Source: Phoronis australis (Eukaryota; Phoronida; Phoronidae). Taken from it: a stretch of DNA of 64,000 nucleotides. The notes under the pieces are model-generated. The model was not told where the DNA came from, searched no databases, and saw only the letters and a program-made list of their open reading frames with translations. A program made the translations under genes and the position numbers. How positions within the stretch are numbered: the first letter of the stretch is position 1; each line of letters begins with the position of its first letter. Below, in pieces: positions 1 through 16,100 of this stretch. The stretch is taken from contig NMRA01000199.1 in the NCBI GenBank assembly GCA_002633005.1, positions 151,457 to 215,456 of the forward strand, given 5' to 3'.

Positions 1-331
1 TGTTGAAAATATGTTCACTTGGTACTTCATTCACTGAACAAGTTTTTATTAAGTATAGCGTGAATTCTGGAGAATAGGTGTATATATATTCTGGAGTATA
101 GCGTGAATATCAATGTTTACTGCCACCAGATAGGCCAGGCCATTCACTCTCATAGCACGTCTCACAAGAACAAGAGATTCCTTCAATTACATGCAATGCA
201 GTCCCAATTCATCTACTTTGATTTAAACCTATGAACAATTAATCCAGTTTTTAGTGAAACACATCCGACTCGTACTCCAATCCACTTCACTATTGTGACT
301 TCTACATCCTAGTCGATGCAGGCACACTAAC
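1..331. other. LRRC9 intron, left edge of window
   Basis: This is intron sequence 3' of LRRC9 exon 5. It contains a small local duplication, with the 13-base word gtatagcgtgaat near 53 and 95. I see no exon here. Confidence 0.6.
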
Positions 332-3464
<3,133 letters not shown>

Positions 3465-4807
3465 GGTGATCGCTTATCTGGAAGCCTCTTGGTATGGGAT
3501 GGATCTTTAAAATGAATTAATTGACAATCAAACAACATGCAACAAGTGCTTATTTTGTGGACCTTAGGTAGACGCTTTTATGCATAACTGCATAACAAAG
3601 GACCTCACACTCTGCAATGTTTTGTTCGAGATTAGACATCTTCTCTATGATGTCTGAGAAAAACATTCTTGATCTCCGTATTTGCTACCACAATGTATGG
3701 AGTAAATTCCACTCACCATCAACAGGTTTCTGAGGCAAGTACTGATCCAAACCTTCACTGTTTAAGGATGCTTTTAAGTGAGTTTTTTCACTTTCCTTTT
3801 TGAGAGATGCGGGTCATGTGGTAATAAAAGCCAAGTTGATGAATGTCTTCAGTTTTTGTTGCTACGATCCAATACCTCACAGGGCTCTACATAAGCGAGT
3901 GAACGCTTGAAAATACAAGTAGAAAAAGTAAAATACAAGTAGAAAATTAAATTGACCTTACTTGTATTATTCAAACAGCCACAGAGGGACTGTTTGGCAT
4001 TTTTAGTTGCCAATTTTACTGCCCCAAATCCAGAAATACGAGTGCAGAATACGCCATCACTCGTATTTGCAAGCGGGTATTTTCGCCTGTGTTTCACTGC
4101 CTCATAAGAATTGGTTCAAGCACGTAACGGTTAGATTCTCAAAGTACCTAAGTGTACCAGTTAAGAATAGACAATACTTTGGAATTGCCCATTTGAATAC
4201 ATTACATACCAGGTTTATATTAATGAAACAAAACTTAGAAGTTATATACCAATTAAAGCAGAACACAGTTTGTACCCAGGCCGAGTCAATAGCAAGGGTG
4301 CTAATTAAATCTACATTAATACCACATGCAATGGAGAGTTTTTCACAAAACAGCAAGATAAGATGAAATAGTATTTTCTTTATAACTAGGATTCATGATG
4401 GACCCTAAATAATGAGGACATTTGTGCATTTTAATAGTACTCATTCAATGACAATGACTGTGTCAGTGAATTTCAAATTTAATTTGGCAACTGGCCAAGA
4501 CCGCCAATGGCAAATTGGTCCCTTTCAATTATAATCTACCAGTGCTCATAGCGACATTTCTACAATTTTAATACAATGCCTATGAAATGGTCTCTCATAA
4601 CTCGCTAAATCAAGTTTTTAGCCAATGACAATGTCACTCTGCCGCTGTCAGGAAAGTATGGCGGAAAGTCAAGACTACGCTTGGGACAAGTTTGAGAACC
4701 GTTTGCGGCCATTGTTCCCACCAGCTACGAACACATTGTTAACTAGGAAATTCTGGAAGTATAATGCAGCAAAGAAAAAAGAATAAATCATTTTCTATTA
4801 CAGTCAC

Positions 4808-4875
4808 CTTCAAGGACACATCAATCCATTCGTGTTCTCTGCCTTCTACTCTTGTTGACATCTGTGGGCCGCCAT
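4808..4875 (-). promoter_or_regulatory. Candidate first exon/promoter region upstream of LRRC9, with YY1-like ATGGCGGC motif
   Basis: On the minus strand, ATGGCGGC at 4875-4868 resembles the YY1-type element often found at transcription starts. Just after it an ATG at 4861 opens 18 codons (MSTRVEGREHEWIDVSLK) ending exactly at a donor (AAG/GTGACT at 4808). Joined to the LRRC9 start exon this frame would not stay open. It is therefore either an untranslated leader with an upstream ORF or the first exon of an unidentified transcript. Confidence 0.3.
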
Positions 4876-6790
4876 ATTAAAATAAATCCTTTACCGATTA
4901 TTGGTCAAGAGCAAAATGCTTGGTTACCTCACCTGGTGAGCAATTTAGAAACCAATCTGCGCCCTCTATAGGACTGTGTACGAGTTTCAAAGCCTGGGGG
5001 ACGGGTATGATTGCCAACTATAGTGCGCTAAAACCGCTACAATTTCATCGCTTTGTCTTAAATAATAAGAAATGTAGAGCAGCTGATTATGGAGACTAGT
5101 ACTCCTTTGCGAAAATGATCACAACTAATGTGAGTGTAAACTGAAAGTTCGTACTACCGTTCAGACCACCCGCCGCATTGACTTGCCTGAAGACGTTAAC
5201 CCCTCTCTACGGTCTCTGCTTGCCTGTAGCAGATGAATCATGCATTAAATGCCAAACCCAAAAATTAAATCGAAAAAGGACATACCTTCGACTAGTCCTA
5301 ACGTGGTCCTAAAATGGTCCGGGCCATGTGGGTCTAGTGTCAGTTCACCGAGTCATGTTCAAGTTTGATACCCGAACGTGCCAAATCGCAACAAAAGAGA
5401 GTATTCTTAGTACAATGAATAAATAGGCATCAAAACCAGTATTCAAACAATTTAGGAATTGCCCTAGATCACCATACTACTGGTAGAGCCTTAAAACTGT
5501 GCCTGCATGCTTGATACTGATCTTGCAGTGCGGCGTACTATTTAATTAGTCAGTTTTCTTGTTAACATTTCATTGATTTTACTTTAAAATGTAAATTTAT
5601 AACGTATTGCTTATCTTGTCATGAAATGCATCATGACTCTCAGTATCATGCTCACTTGTGTACTGTTGTGGAAAACACTGGAAAAGAATTCCCGTCGTCA
5701 AAATTGTGACTGTTGGCAACTAATGACTCGATCGGGCAAAACTGAGCCCCGCCTCCGGCGTCCGACTCGTCCTCTCCGCTACACCATCTGGGGGCAGTCT
5801 TTCTGGATTCACCCAAGCATAGGAACATTTACAATTTTCGGAGTCAATGCCATATCAGTAACATGATTTTTATAGTTGATTTTTTTCAGTGTGTTTAATA
5901 CCACGCAACACGTACAGTAGGCATATGTTCCAATCCATTGGCCACTTTCGTGACACTCGTTAAAATGTCTCAGTAAATGATTGCTTTCTAAACCTTTTTT
6001 AAACATTTCAGTTATCAACACTTAAGCAATCTCTCACAAAAAGTTTCAAGTTTTAAGTTTGTTCACCTGCCTGTCCGTTACAGTTCGCGCAAAGGCTGCG
6101 GTATCTTCCAAACTACGTTTAGGTACACCACGTCCTGTAATTGTGACTGTTTGGCGGCCAGAGCCGTGTTTGTGAGTCGTTGAATTGGGGAACTTGTAAT
6201 GTGCGGCAGTAACAACGGCGTTGTTCTCACTTGTCCGTCGTGTAGGGCAGCTAGCTGAGGATAAGATCCGTAGACGCAAGTGACTTGCGCCGACTGAAGC
6301 TAGTGTGGTAACGTACTTCGCTTGCAGTGCAAGGTGATATCTCACGAAAAATTGTGTATGGTGTCTCGAATGTTTTGCCCTTACGTGAAATTGTGTGTTT
6401 CTCCAACGGAAGATCTTCGCGGAAAACGCAAGACTTCGCGACTATCGTCAAGCATTACATTTAAAGCACATGACTACCCGAGCCTTGGGTATTTTCTGGG
6501 AGCGATATTGGTTCTAGGGTATTTTCCACTGCCACGCTTTGTAATGTGGTCTTCAGGCGATCTTGATTGATTTTTGGCACCTCAGTGACGAAAATAATGT
6601 GCCACAAAAGTCCTTCAGTAGATTGTGTTCCTTGTCAGTACCCAGAATATGAATCCATTGTGTGTAGACTTGGAACAAGGGGAATACATGTATATGTATG
6701 TGATGCATGTTGGCCGATAAGGAGCTTTTCATTACAGCTTGGCAGAAAAAAAAACATTGACGTCATGTAATGCGCGCCCCAGGAGGTACA

Positions 6791-6833
6791 ATGAGAAACG
6801 ATGCCATATCACTGATATGACATCGTTTCTCAT
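6791..6833. repeat. Near-perfect palindrome (21-bp arms, 1-base centre)
   Basis: The arms 6791-6811 and 6813-6833 are reverse complements with one mismatch around a single central C. The left arm begins atgagaaacgatg. It lies about 190 bases beyond the predicted poly(A) signal of the Kazal gene. Confidence 0.92.
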
Positions 6834-7019
6834 GTCGGAAGCTGTAATGCCAAATCAAACTACCGTATAATCAGCTTCAAACGTGTGATGATCGTGTCTA
6901 AGTATGCCACATGAAAGTGAGCATATGTACACTGCATGAAGAGAAAAGAATGTTTCAAAATGTAATCAAAAAACACATAATGTCATAAAAGCGCTACAGA
7001 GTGCAGCGAAATACCCGTT

Positions 7020-7025
7020 TTTATT
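7020..7025 (-). terminator. Poly(A) signal AATAAA of the Kazal gene
   Basis: A canonical AATAAA on the minus strand lies 40 bases past the stop codon, implying a very short 3' UTR. Confidence 0.65.
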
Positions 7026-7064
7026 CTAAATTACTTGTAGGTTAATTACAACGGACCATTTTGT

Positions 7065-7137
7065 CTATTCAATGACAGTTGGACAACGGCTTTGCTGAAG
7101 CCCAGGTGTTTTGCAACTGGCCTGAGCAAAGTGACAC
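7065..7137 (-). CDS. Kazal gene exon 9: second half of domain 7 and stop codon
   Basis: The acceptor is TTTCAG, phase 2. It encodes (R)CHFAQASCKTPGLQQSRC, then PTVIE and TAG (7067-7065). It supplies Cys4-Cys6 of the last domain, so the domain count closes exactly at seven. Confidence 0.9.
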
Positions 7138-10100
7138 CTGAAAGGAAACAAAAAAATAACATATGAATGAGAAATGATTGTGACATTACATTATGATCGG
7201 TAATATAAATAAAATGGTTAATAGTTAGGTAGGTTTATTGCTATAGACGGGTAATATACTGCACTACCGAGTATCCATGGAGATTGAAGATTTCACAAAT
7301 GATGTTGCTCGTTGTTGTTTCATTAAGTGACATAGGCGGATTTAGGGAGGGGCCTAGGGGGCCCGCCCCCCCCTTGGCTGCCGCAAAAAAAATAAAACAG
7401 CAAGAGCGTAGGGACGAAATGTTGAGTTTATTAATTAACCCAGGTAAATTATACGGATGAAACAAGATTTGACTGTGTGCAGTTTTAGTGTTTGAGAGGG
7501 GGGGGCTCAGATCCAATTTCAAGTGTCAAATTCGGAACACAGCGCATTCGTAACGGAACTATGGCTAAGTATAGGCTCTCCCGCGATATCCCAGGCGACC
7601 GGCAGTGGCGCTGCGCACTACGACCCCGTTTCCGTCGTCTGCTCCACTGTGCTATGAAGAAAATTTACTTCATTGTTTAAAGAAAATGGAACCTGAGTGA
7701 CGATGAAAAAACAGAAGCTGTTGGTAAGATGTGAATTATAATCGAAGCCTTAGTGAATCACTCAGAAACTCATAATTCTCTCTTTGTCAAACCTTAACTT
7801 AAGACGATTTCCAAAGCAATCCCGTCATTATTGCCAACACGAAAAACGGATTTGGTCTTTTGGGCATTTGAAGACTATTTTAAATACAATAAATTTGTTA
7901 AGAACCGATTGCACAAAATATAAAACATGTAATAAGGATTACAAAGGGAAGTAGGTTTCGCGCGCAAACGCTGTGGACCGTAAACAAGTAGGTCTCTTAG
8001 AAACAGATTACTAGTTAAATCGTGGTGGTGTAGTGGTTAAGCATGAACCTGTCGACATTTTAGCATTTTCCCTAAGTTTCATGTATCCTCAAATGGAGAG
8101 CATTGATAATGCAAGGATTGCGACGAACGAACATTTACCGAAAGGTGATAAGCACTTGTTTTCAGCTTGGTAATCCACATGATTAGTTGTTAAACAACAC
8201 TTATCCAATTAATAGAGCACGTTTCACGGTAAAAGCCAAATTAGAATGCCTCATAAGTGATATCAAATTATATATATAATTACAAGTCACTGAAATCACA
8301 CCAGGGTAAATTTTTTAGACGTAAGAATCTCGATCGCGTGAAATACGTATCTGATATCTCGCGAAGTCTTGCGTGTTCTCGTGTTTCCGCAAGATTCGCT
8401 ACCTAATGCAGATCTCAGACCAGTTTATATGAGGTTAAGAAATACACATTTAATGATGCATCTTGTGCGGAAAGTCCTGAGAATTCTCTGACATTTAACT
8501 ACAATGTTCAATACTCCCTTTCAGGACGCAAGGGGATTTTTCTCAGAGTTTGTAAATAATCACATAAAGCAGCATTGAAGCTAATATTTTACATCTAGCG
8601 CAACATGAGCAATTGAACTCATTTTGATTAGCAGTCTGAAAGTGTAATACACAAATAGTACCGTACCGGTTCTTATAAACTTTGCCGTGCTGGTCACATG
8701 TTTTACCGAATCCATAGCGACTGCAGTCCAGTGTCTCGTAATAGCGACAGTATGCGGTTTTGGGTACAGGGGTGGTTTTTCCGTCACCCGAGCCTTCTGG
8801 GCAACGTTTTCTGACCAAGGACGGGTCTTCGCACTGAGCCTTTATAAATACACACCTGCATGTATAAAAATAGTTATTACACAGAATACGGGAAAGTTGG
8901 GTAAAGCAACTTCAGTTCGTGTCATCATTTCAACTCTGTATTTGTTTAAATCGTAATACGCTTCCCAAATTAAAATTCAAGAGACCCAAATCTATTAATT
9001 AGTTGCTTTATACTGTCGGTTTCCATTCAAAGTTCTCAAATCACATGACGTCACTTTTTATGTCATTTTAGTAATCTGATTCGAACTTAAAAGGACTGGA
9101 ACAACGGGGTACCAATTGTCGTATTCATTTCCCTTCGAATCGCAGACGATGCGTGTTGGACCGGTTCCGATACCCTTGCACGACATCGTTCTTTCGTAGT
9201 AAGCACAGTGAACTGGTTTGGTCGTGGCGGGACTAGCTGTAGAGAATTGTACTGGATTTCTGCAATACGTTCTTGTGATCGAAGTGTCATTACACTTAGC
9301 TTGCTGATATTCGCAACTGAAAACAAGAAAAACAGATTAGGCGAACTTACCCCCAGCTTCAAATCTCTTCTCGATTACTATTATTACAAAATGATGCTGA
9401 AAGACAGGGTTATTACACAAATATTCGACGACCTTTATCCAAAACATAGCACATTGGTATGAACGTACACACGTATTAAAGCAATTAACAAACTGATACG
9501 TCAATAGGCAGCCATTGAGTCAGTAGTTCAAACATTCAAACAAGCCAATGCTGTTTAAGCATTCATTACAATTCTCAAAAGGAATACTAAATTTCAGGCT
9601 CGCATAGATTTTAGGACACCTCGTCTCTATTCCTGATATTTCTTTTTTCCACCATTTTCCATGTCTCTTTCCTCTCCGTCATTTTCGAATTGTTTTTTAC
9701 ACTTACCTGTTCTTGTAAACATTTCCGTTGGTGTCACAGATCTTAGCTGGTCTTGCACGAGTACAATCCATTGTCAAATAGTAGTCACATATGTTCCAAG
9801 GTTTTCTAGTGGTAACGTATTGCACTGGGCACCTTACTCTGACCACGCTACTGTCGTTGCAGTACCTGGCCCTTTGGAACTCACAGCTATAATGAAAAAC
9901 AGAGCTGGTTCACTGCATAAGCGCTGTACAAAACAGCAGAAAGCAACGGTCTCTGTTATGCAAAGCGCTGATTAACGTCCACAAGCGCAATTGTACCAGC
10001 GAAGGTTCACATCGTGCCATTGCCTTTCTTTACGGTAAGTTACTTTGGCTTTGGAACTACCAACTGCATACGCCACAAAAGTGGCATACAGTGCAGATCG

Positions 10101-13100
10101 TCAGTGTGCATACTGGCAGTAAGATATCTACGTGGGCAAGGGTCTCGACGAAGAAGGCCCAGTTATCCACAAGGACGAACTCGTACTAAGAATATTTTGA
10201 TATTAAACAGGAAAAGGTTACAACTTAAATGGTCACTAAACTATGTTTTGATGATTTCCACCAACTGCTAATGCGTCATTGATGTCAACCTTCCAAGTTA
10301 TAGGCAGGAATCAACTAAAAACCCCTACTCTCTACGTCACAGATTGGACATGATTATGGTCCTTGGTGGGTGGTCTTTTCCCTTTGTTGCCGTGTAGTAT
10401 TCGCTAAAAGTGTAGGACACGCTTGCCCGTTTAGCTGACTTTGAAAAGGGTTTTGAAATTTTCCTCCAAACCTTTGATGGCTGTTGAGGGTTACACGGCA
10501 TTATTTTTTCATACAACACAATGGGAACGTCGTTTTTAGTATCTAAAACGGAGTTTGGTATCCTTTTAACATGATGTGTGCCAGAGTGACGATTGATTAT
10601 ACGTGTGTCCTCTGAGAATGTCCAACGAGGGACATCTTAATTTTGAATCGGATAGTTAACTTAAAACGTGGCATTTTTGACACTTTGCTGGAAAAGAGTG
10701 AAAATTGATTCCTTAGTCAGTGGTCTCTGGAACTGCGCAATTTCACTGAAAACAGGAAAACAATGACAGGACCCTGCAATCAGGTGTCCTGACACGGAAT
10801 AAAACATTGTCGTAGACCTCTCCTGGAACGTTTTCTTAAGGTTATGCACACTAGAAAAATATTAAAAATTGGCCAACTTCGAAACATATCTCAAGAATAG
10901 GTGATCAGATTCATATTACACGTTTAGATGCTATGCTTACTGTTATTGGAAACGCTGACAGGAATTATTTTTAAAGTGTTCTACTTTTGTTTGAAGGGCT
11001 ATCAAGAAACATAACTCTTATGACTGATTTTTAAGAAAAATTCAAAAGCTGTATAAGGCAAAAACGAAATGATAATTTTGAAAAATGTAACAAAGTTTTT
11101 GAGACTTTATCATGAACACTAATATAAAACGAAATTTGGTCACATTGTTGATATCGTTGTAAGTTCTGTTTTAAGTACTTTCCTTTTTGTTAAGCGAATT
11201 TGGTATTTATGTAGATAAGAGTATGGTACTTTTTGACAATCAGTAAGTCCCTAATTCGTTTCTTTTGCTGCATTTCGATTTCAATCTACGGGAAGTTCCA
11301 AAAAATTATCCTCGATGTTTGAATGCAACAGGGGAAAACATTCTCCAGATTTTTTTTTAGTTAAATAGTCTGAAAATAAAATCCTCTCAAAAATCAAAAT
11401 TCCTCAAAAGGGAAGTGACTAATGATAAATGTCCGTTTTCAAGTGCGTCCACTGAGACCATACACGTTACAAAATTTAAATCTGGGTCCGGGGTGTCATG
11501 GGTTCCCAAAAGTGTATACCCGGCACTGACTGTACACAAATTGAGAAGACAAATCAAATCAGCGCCAATGACGTTTCAAAAGTGAGTTTTCGACATCATT
11601 AAAATGTTTGAGACAAAGTTTCTTGTAAGACACAGTGTCCTAGAAGTGATGGACTGTGTTAGTGTTGGAAACATCTGCAAAGCAACACACTGCCATACAA
11701 CTATGACGATGATGTATGTTGTGATGACAATGGTCATATTGATGGTGATGGTGATGTGGATGGTGGTGGTGACGGTGATAGCGATGATGATGGTAACGAA
11801 GATGGTGATGGTGCTCGTGATGATGATAACGGAGGTGATGATGATGATGATGATGATGATGAAAGTGGTGATAATGATGATGATGATGGAGGTGATGGTG
11901 ACGATGATGGTAATGGTGCTCGTGACAATGACGATGAAGGCATTGATGACGATGATGATGAAATAGGTGATAATGTTACTGGTGACGATGCCTACGGTGG
12001 TGATGATGGTGATGATGACAGTGATGGAGGTAAAATAGTGATTAATATGATGATAGCGATGAATATGATGGTTGTGGTGGTGATAATCATGGTAACGGTG
12101 ATTATGTGATTATCATGATGTTGTTGGTGGTGATGACTATGGCAATAATGATGATGATGATGATGTAATGACGATGGTGGTGATAACGATGATGACAGTT
12201 ATGATGATTGGTAATGGAGGTGGTTATGGTGATGATAATGACGATGATGATGGTGATGACAAAGGAGATAGGGATATTGGTGATAATAATGGCGATGATC
12301 ATGATTATGGTGATGATGAGGGTAACGGAGATTGTGATGATGTTGATATTTATCTCGTCGACGACGACGACGATGAACAAAGAGAACGTGGTGACGTGAC
12401 GGTGATGGTGAAAATGATGATGATGATGATTGTTTTGATGTTGGTGGTATTGATAATGGTGACGATGGTGGTGGTGGAGAACACGGAAAGGTTGATATTT
12501 GTGGTGGTGGCGAAAATGATGATCAAGAAGATAAGAGTTAATTCACCTGACGTACACAAAGATTACCTGTTCTTATAAACATTCCCCTTGTTGTCGCAAA
12601 CTTTCATGATGCCGTAACTTTTACAGTTTAGAGATTTGTAGTATTCGCAGAAATCCCACGGGTTTCTGGTTGTCTTCGGTGTAGTGATGCTGAATTTAAT
12701 GGGATTGTTACACCGGGCGCGTCTGATGGTCTTATCGTCACACTTGGCTTTTTGGTACTCGCACCTGAAAGTATGCAAACTTGATGGTTGAATAGTTGAG
12801 AATTTAATTAGATATTCGGTTCTTCCTGTTTGCGCAGCAAAATGGTGTATGGGAAGATATTTAGGATGAAAACAAATCATGTAATAAATAAAATACACGT
12901 GAGATGAAGATCGTATGCAGTTCTACTTTTGTAACTTCCGGTAATATTGTAAGCGCTTGGTAAGTCACAGTGCGTTTCGGTATTGCTTAAATATCAATAA
13001 AACTTGGTAGCATTTTTATTTATCAGTACCCGTTTTTATACTCGTTCCCTTTGGTATCACAAATCTGCATTGTTGAAAATCTCCCGCAGTCAATCTGCCT

Positions 13101-16100
13101 GTAATAGTCACAATGGTCGAAGGGCTTCCTCGTTGTCACTGGCCCCTGAGGACAGCGGGCCATCTTCAGAGTAGGATTGCAGTAGAAAATTTTGCGTATC
13201 TCGCAGCTGTAAGACAAAAATATATTCATCATCATCCACAGCTAAATTCCCACCGAGATGTCTTAGACGAGGACGACAATGTTTAGAGGCAAGCGTAACC
13301 TTCAAAACGGCATGGTCACCGCGTTCTCCTAGACGTGTCTGTATGGGGTCCGGACACCTGCCCCCTACTTCTGCCATGATGACGCCATCGTTGTCGTCGT
13401 CATTGGCGTCGTCGTCGCCTTTTCCAGTTCCATGATAATTCTTTATCGTAACGTTTATCAAAGATCTACGTACACAGTTGTGATCTCCCAGTACCAGCAC
13501 TATCAGGGGTCACGTGTTAGAGGTATATCATTCGGCTGATTCATAAACTAACCTTCTCAACCAGCATATCGTTGGGAAAGGCAATATGGCAAATAACATG
13601 GATAACAGGGCAAACATTGCATTTAAACTGTTCTATCAAAATTGTGCATGAATTTAATACACACCGTTCATACAAAATGATACATGCACATGTATTATCA
13701 AATCCAAAGACATTCTTGATAATTAAGTAAAGCATGAAATTTAATAATTCAGGTACAAGTCAAATTAAAAAATAACATTTCACCAATTTAAATCATAGTG
13801 GTGATGACTACAACCTTTTGGAAAAAAAATATAAACGGAAAGTTTAAAGCAATTACTTACTTTTCTTTATGAATCTGTTTGTGTGCTTTTGGAGTAAAAT
13901 AGCCGGAAATATTCTAAGGGAAGATGGGGAGGGGAAGGAGGGGGCAAACACGAAATTGTTGGCGACCGGGGTGAAATGAATGGGAACATGGGTGCACTTT
14001 GCCATGAACAAGGTGCCCAAAGGCAAAACTGACATAACTTTCGCCATGGGGGAGGGTTTTTGCAATGTGCAAGGGGTATGACAATGTTGTGCTCAACCCC
14101 AGGACCAACGCCAGTATCAGTCTACCGGTGATCAAAATTTGAGACTGAATGTGGTCAAATGTTGTGTCTGCTTTGAGCCCTCGCGTTCAAGTGCATGTAT
14201 GGGATAATAGGTGCTTCGTGAAACCCTCACTAGTTTTTGTAGACATTTCCATCGCTGTCACAGACGGGTCTGGAATCCCCGTATCCACTGCAGTTGTAAT
14301 TTTTGTATTTCTCACACAGATAATGATTGGTAGTGGCGGGTCGTGTTGGTTGGGGGGTCACAGTCGTTTCGTCGCCTGAGCCTTCCATAGCTTCGTCAGC
14401 ACATGGTTCAAATTTTATTTTCTTGTTGTTACACCATGTCACCATGTACATACATCTACAAAAACAGAAATAATGGAATGCAAAAATGAAGTGAAAAGAA
14501 TTTTTTTTCAGGTATTTATTATCATTTATAGACTAGTACAAAAAACAAACAAACAAATAAGTACATCCATTCATTCACGCATGCGCACCTAAAGAGAGAC
14601 CATTCTCGTATCTCGTATAAAATAAACAACTGCTACATGGAGTTAACGTGAACAATAAATTTTTCCCATTTCGCAGAGAAGCTGTCATATGCAAAGATTT
14701 TATATGCAATTAATTTTTCAGCATTATAGTACTCATAAGTATATGTAACAAACTTGTGAAAATTAGGTATATTTTTGTGACATGTCTCGAAAAGAAATAT
14801 TTTATTCCCAAGGGAAAGTCAACAATTATAAACTAATCAAGATGTGTTTAAGACGTACAAATAATCTCCCTTTCACAAGCCCCCCGCGCCGTCATTCGTA
14901 GGCTTTTCCATGAATATTATTATTCAAATGAGATATTTTCTTAGACTTATGCAAGCCTGCAACGACTTTAACGGTTTATGTTTCCGTTTCATTCAACCAT
15001 CGAACTGTCATCTTGGAATTAAATTGCTAAGGTACCCTTAGAAATGTCAATGAAACTTTTATCCGCAAATCAAGCTGTAGCACTGTTCAGCATTCTGACA
15101 AAAATAATTTTGGCTGGAAATAGATATCTTGTATAGGTTTTCGACCCAAACTTCGACCCAAAGCAGACCGAGATATACACTGCTGCCACAGAATGTCAAA
15201 GTAAGATCTTGTCAATCTTTATTAATCGGACCTGGTCCTGAGTTAAAAATAAATAACACACATAAATTCAAACCAGTTAATGTGCCAGACGTCACAAGAA
15301 GCATGCTGTTTGCGATGAACAATTGCTTCAAAATCTTTCGTCTGATATTTTTTGTATAATGCTATTATCAGTGCTGATTAACTGGAAGTTGTATTCAAAA
15401 TTGCGGCTCTGACCTATTTTCACCATTTTTCAATAGTCCTGGGGTGCCACAACGGGAAGAGGAAATGACGTGAATTTTTTCATGTGAAGACTCGCTCGTC
15501 AGAGTCACCTTCCGGCGGTGCCTTCTATATTAACATAGTGAGCCTCGCTCATAGGCTGCCTTCCGGAGGGGACCCTATATCAATATCGGGGGCCGCAATC
15601 TATGTCCGCCTTTCGGCGAGGCCCTCTATACCGTATTATAGGGGACCTCGCTGAAAGGCAGTCGAAAAGCAGGGCCTTTTATATTAATATAGAGGGCCCC
15701 GCCGGAAGGCGGCTAGAGAGCGCGACCTTCTATATCAATATAGAGGGCCTCACTCATCAGCCGTCCTCCGGCCGGGCCGTCTATATTACATAAAAGGCTC
15801 CGCTCTTCGACCCCCTTTCGGCGAGGCCGCCTATATTAATATAGGGGTGTTTCGCTCCTGAGGTCCGAAATTCAATTTTTTGCCTATGTCATTTTAATAA
15901 GAATAAGTCATTTTAAATAATAAGCTGTTGTATTATTTGTGCCAACGCGATTCTCCTTAATTCGAACGTACTTGTTATTGTAGCGGTCGCCATTCTTGTT
16001 ACAAAGAGGTGTGAAACCTGGTTCGGGGAGGTTGTGACATCGAACTCGAGCGTAGAAAGCACAGTCTTTCTCCGCGAAAACAGCTGTAAAGAAAGAAATT

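Larger units (their letters stand above)
3465..7019. other. Intergenic region between LRRC9 and the Kazal gene
   Basis: Apart from the candidate leader exon at 4808-4875 and the palindrome at 6791-6833, I see nothing recognisable. The open frames here, up to 119 codons, lack domain similarity and flanking splice logic, and I judge them chance ORFs. Confidence 0.5.

Noticed and set aside
8020-8070. Possible tRNA-derived SINE (tgtagtggttaagc resembles an A box)
   Set aside because: There is no B-box sequence at the right distance and no foldable cloverleaf.
10363-10375. Gli consensus TGGGTGGTC in a Kazal intron as an NK2.2 enhancer
   Set aside because: It is a single nine-base match about 50 kb from the homeobox gene, in another gene's intron; chance is the simpler explanation.
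10337-10519. Minus-strand segment reading FSEYYTATKGK, reminiscent of a Kazal half domain
   Set aside because: It lacks cysteines and the splice borders do not match the phase-2 rule, so I did not add it as an exon.
11604-12578. Several 60-136 codon ORFs on both strands rich in Asp/Gly, Met/Val or Ser/Pro
   Set aside because: They are six-frame translations of the GAT trinucleotide array in a Kazal-gene intron.
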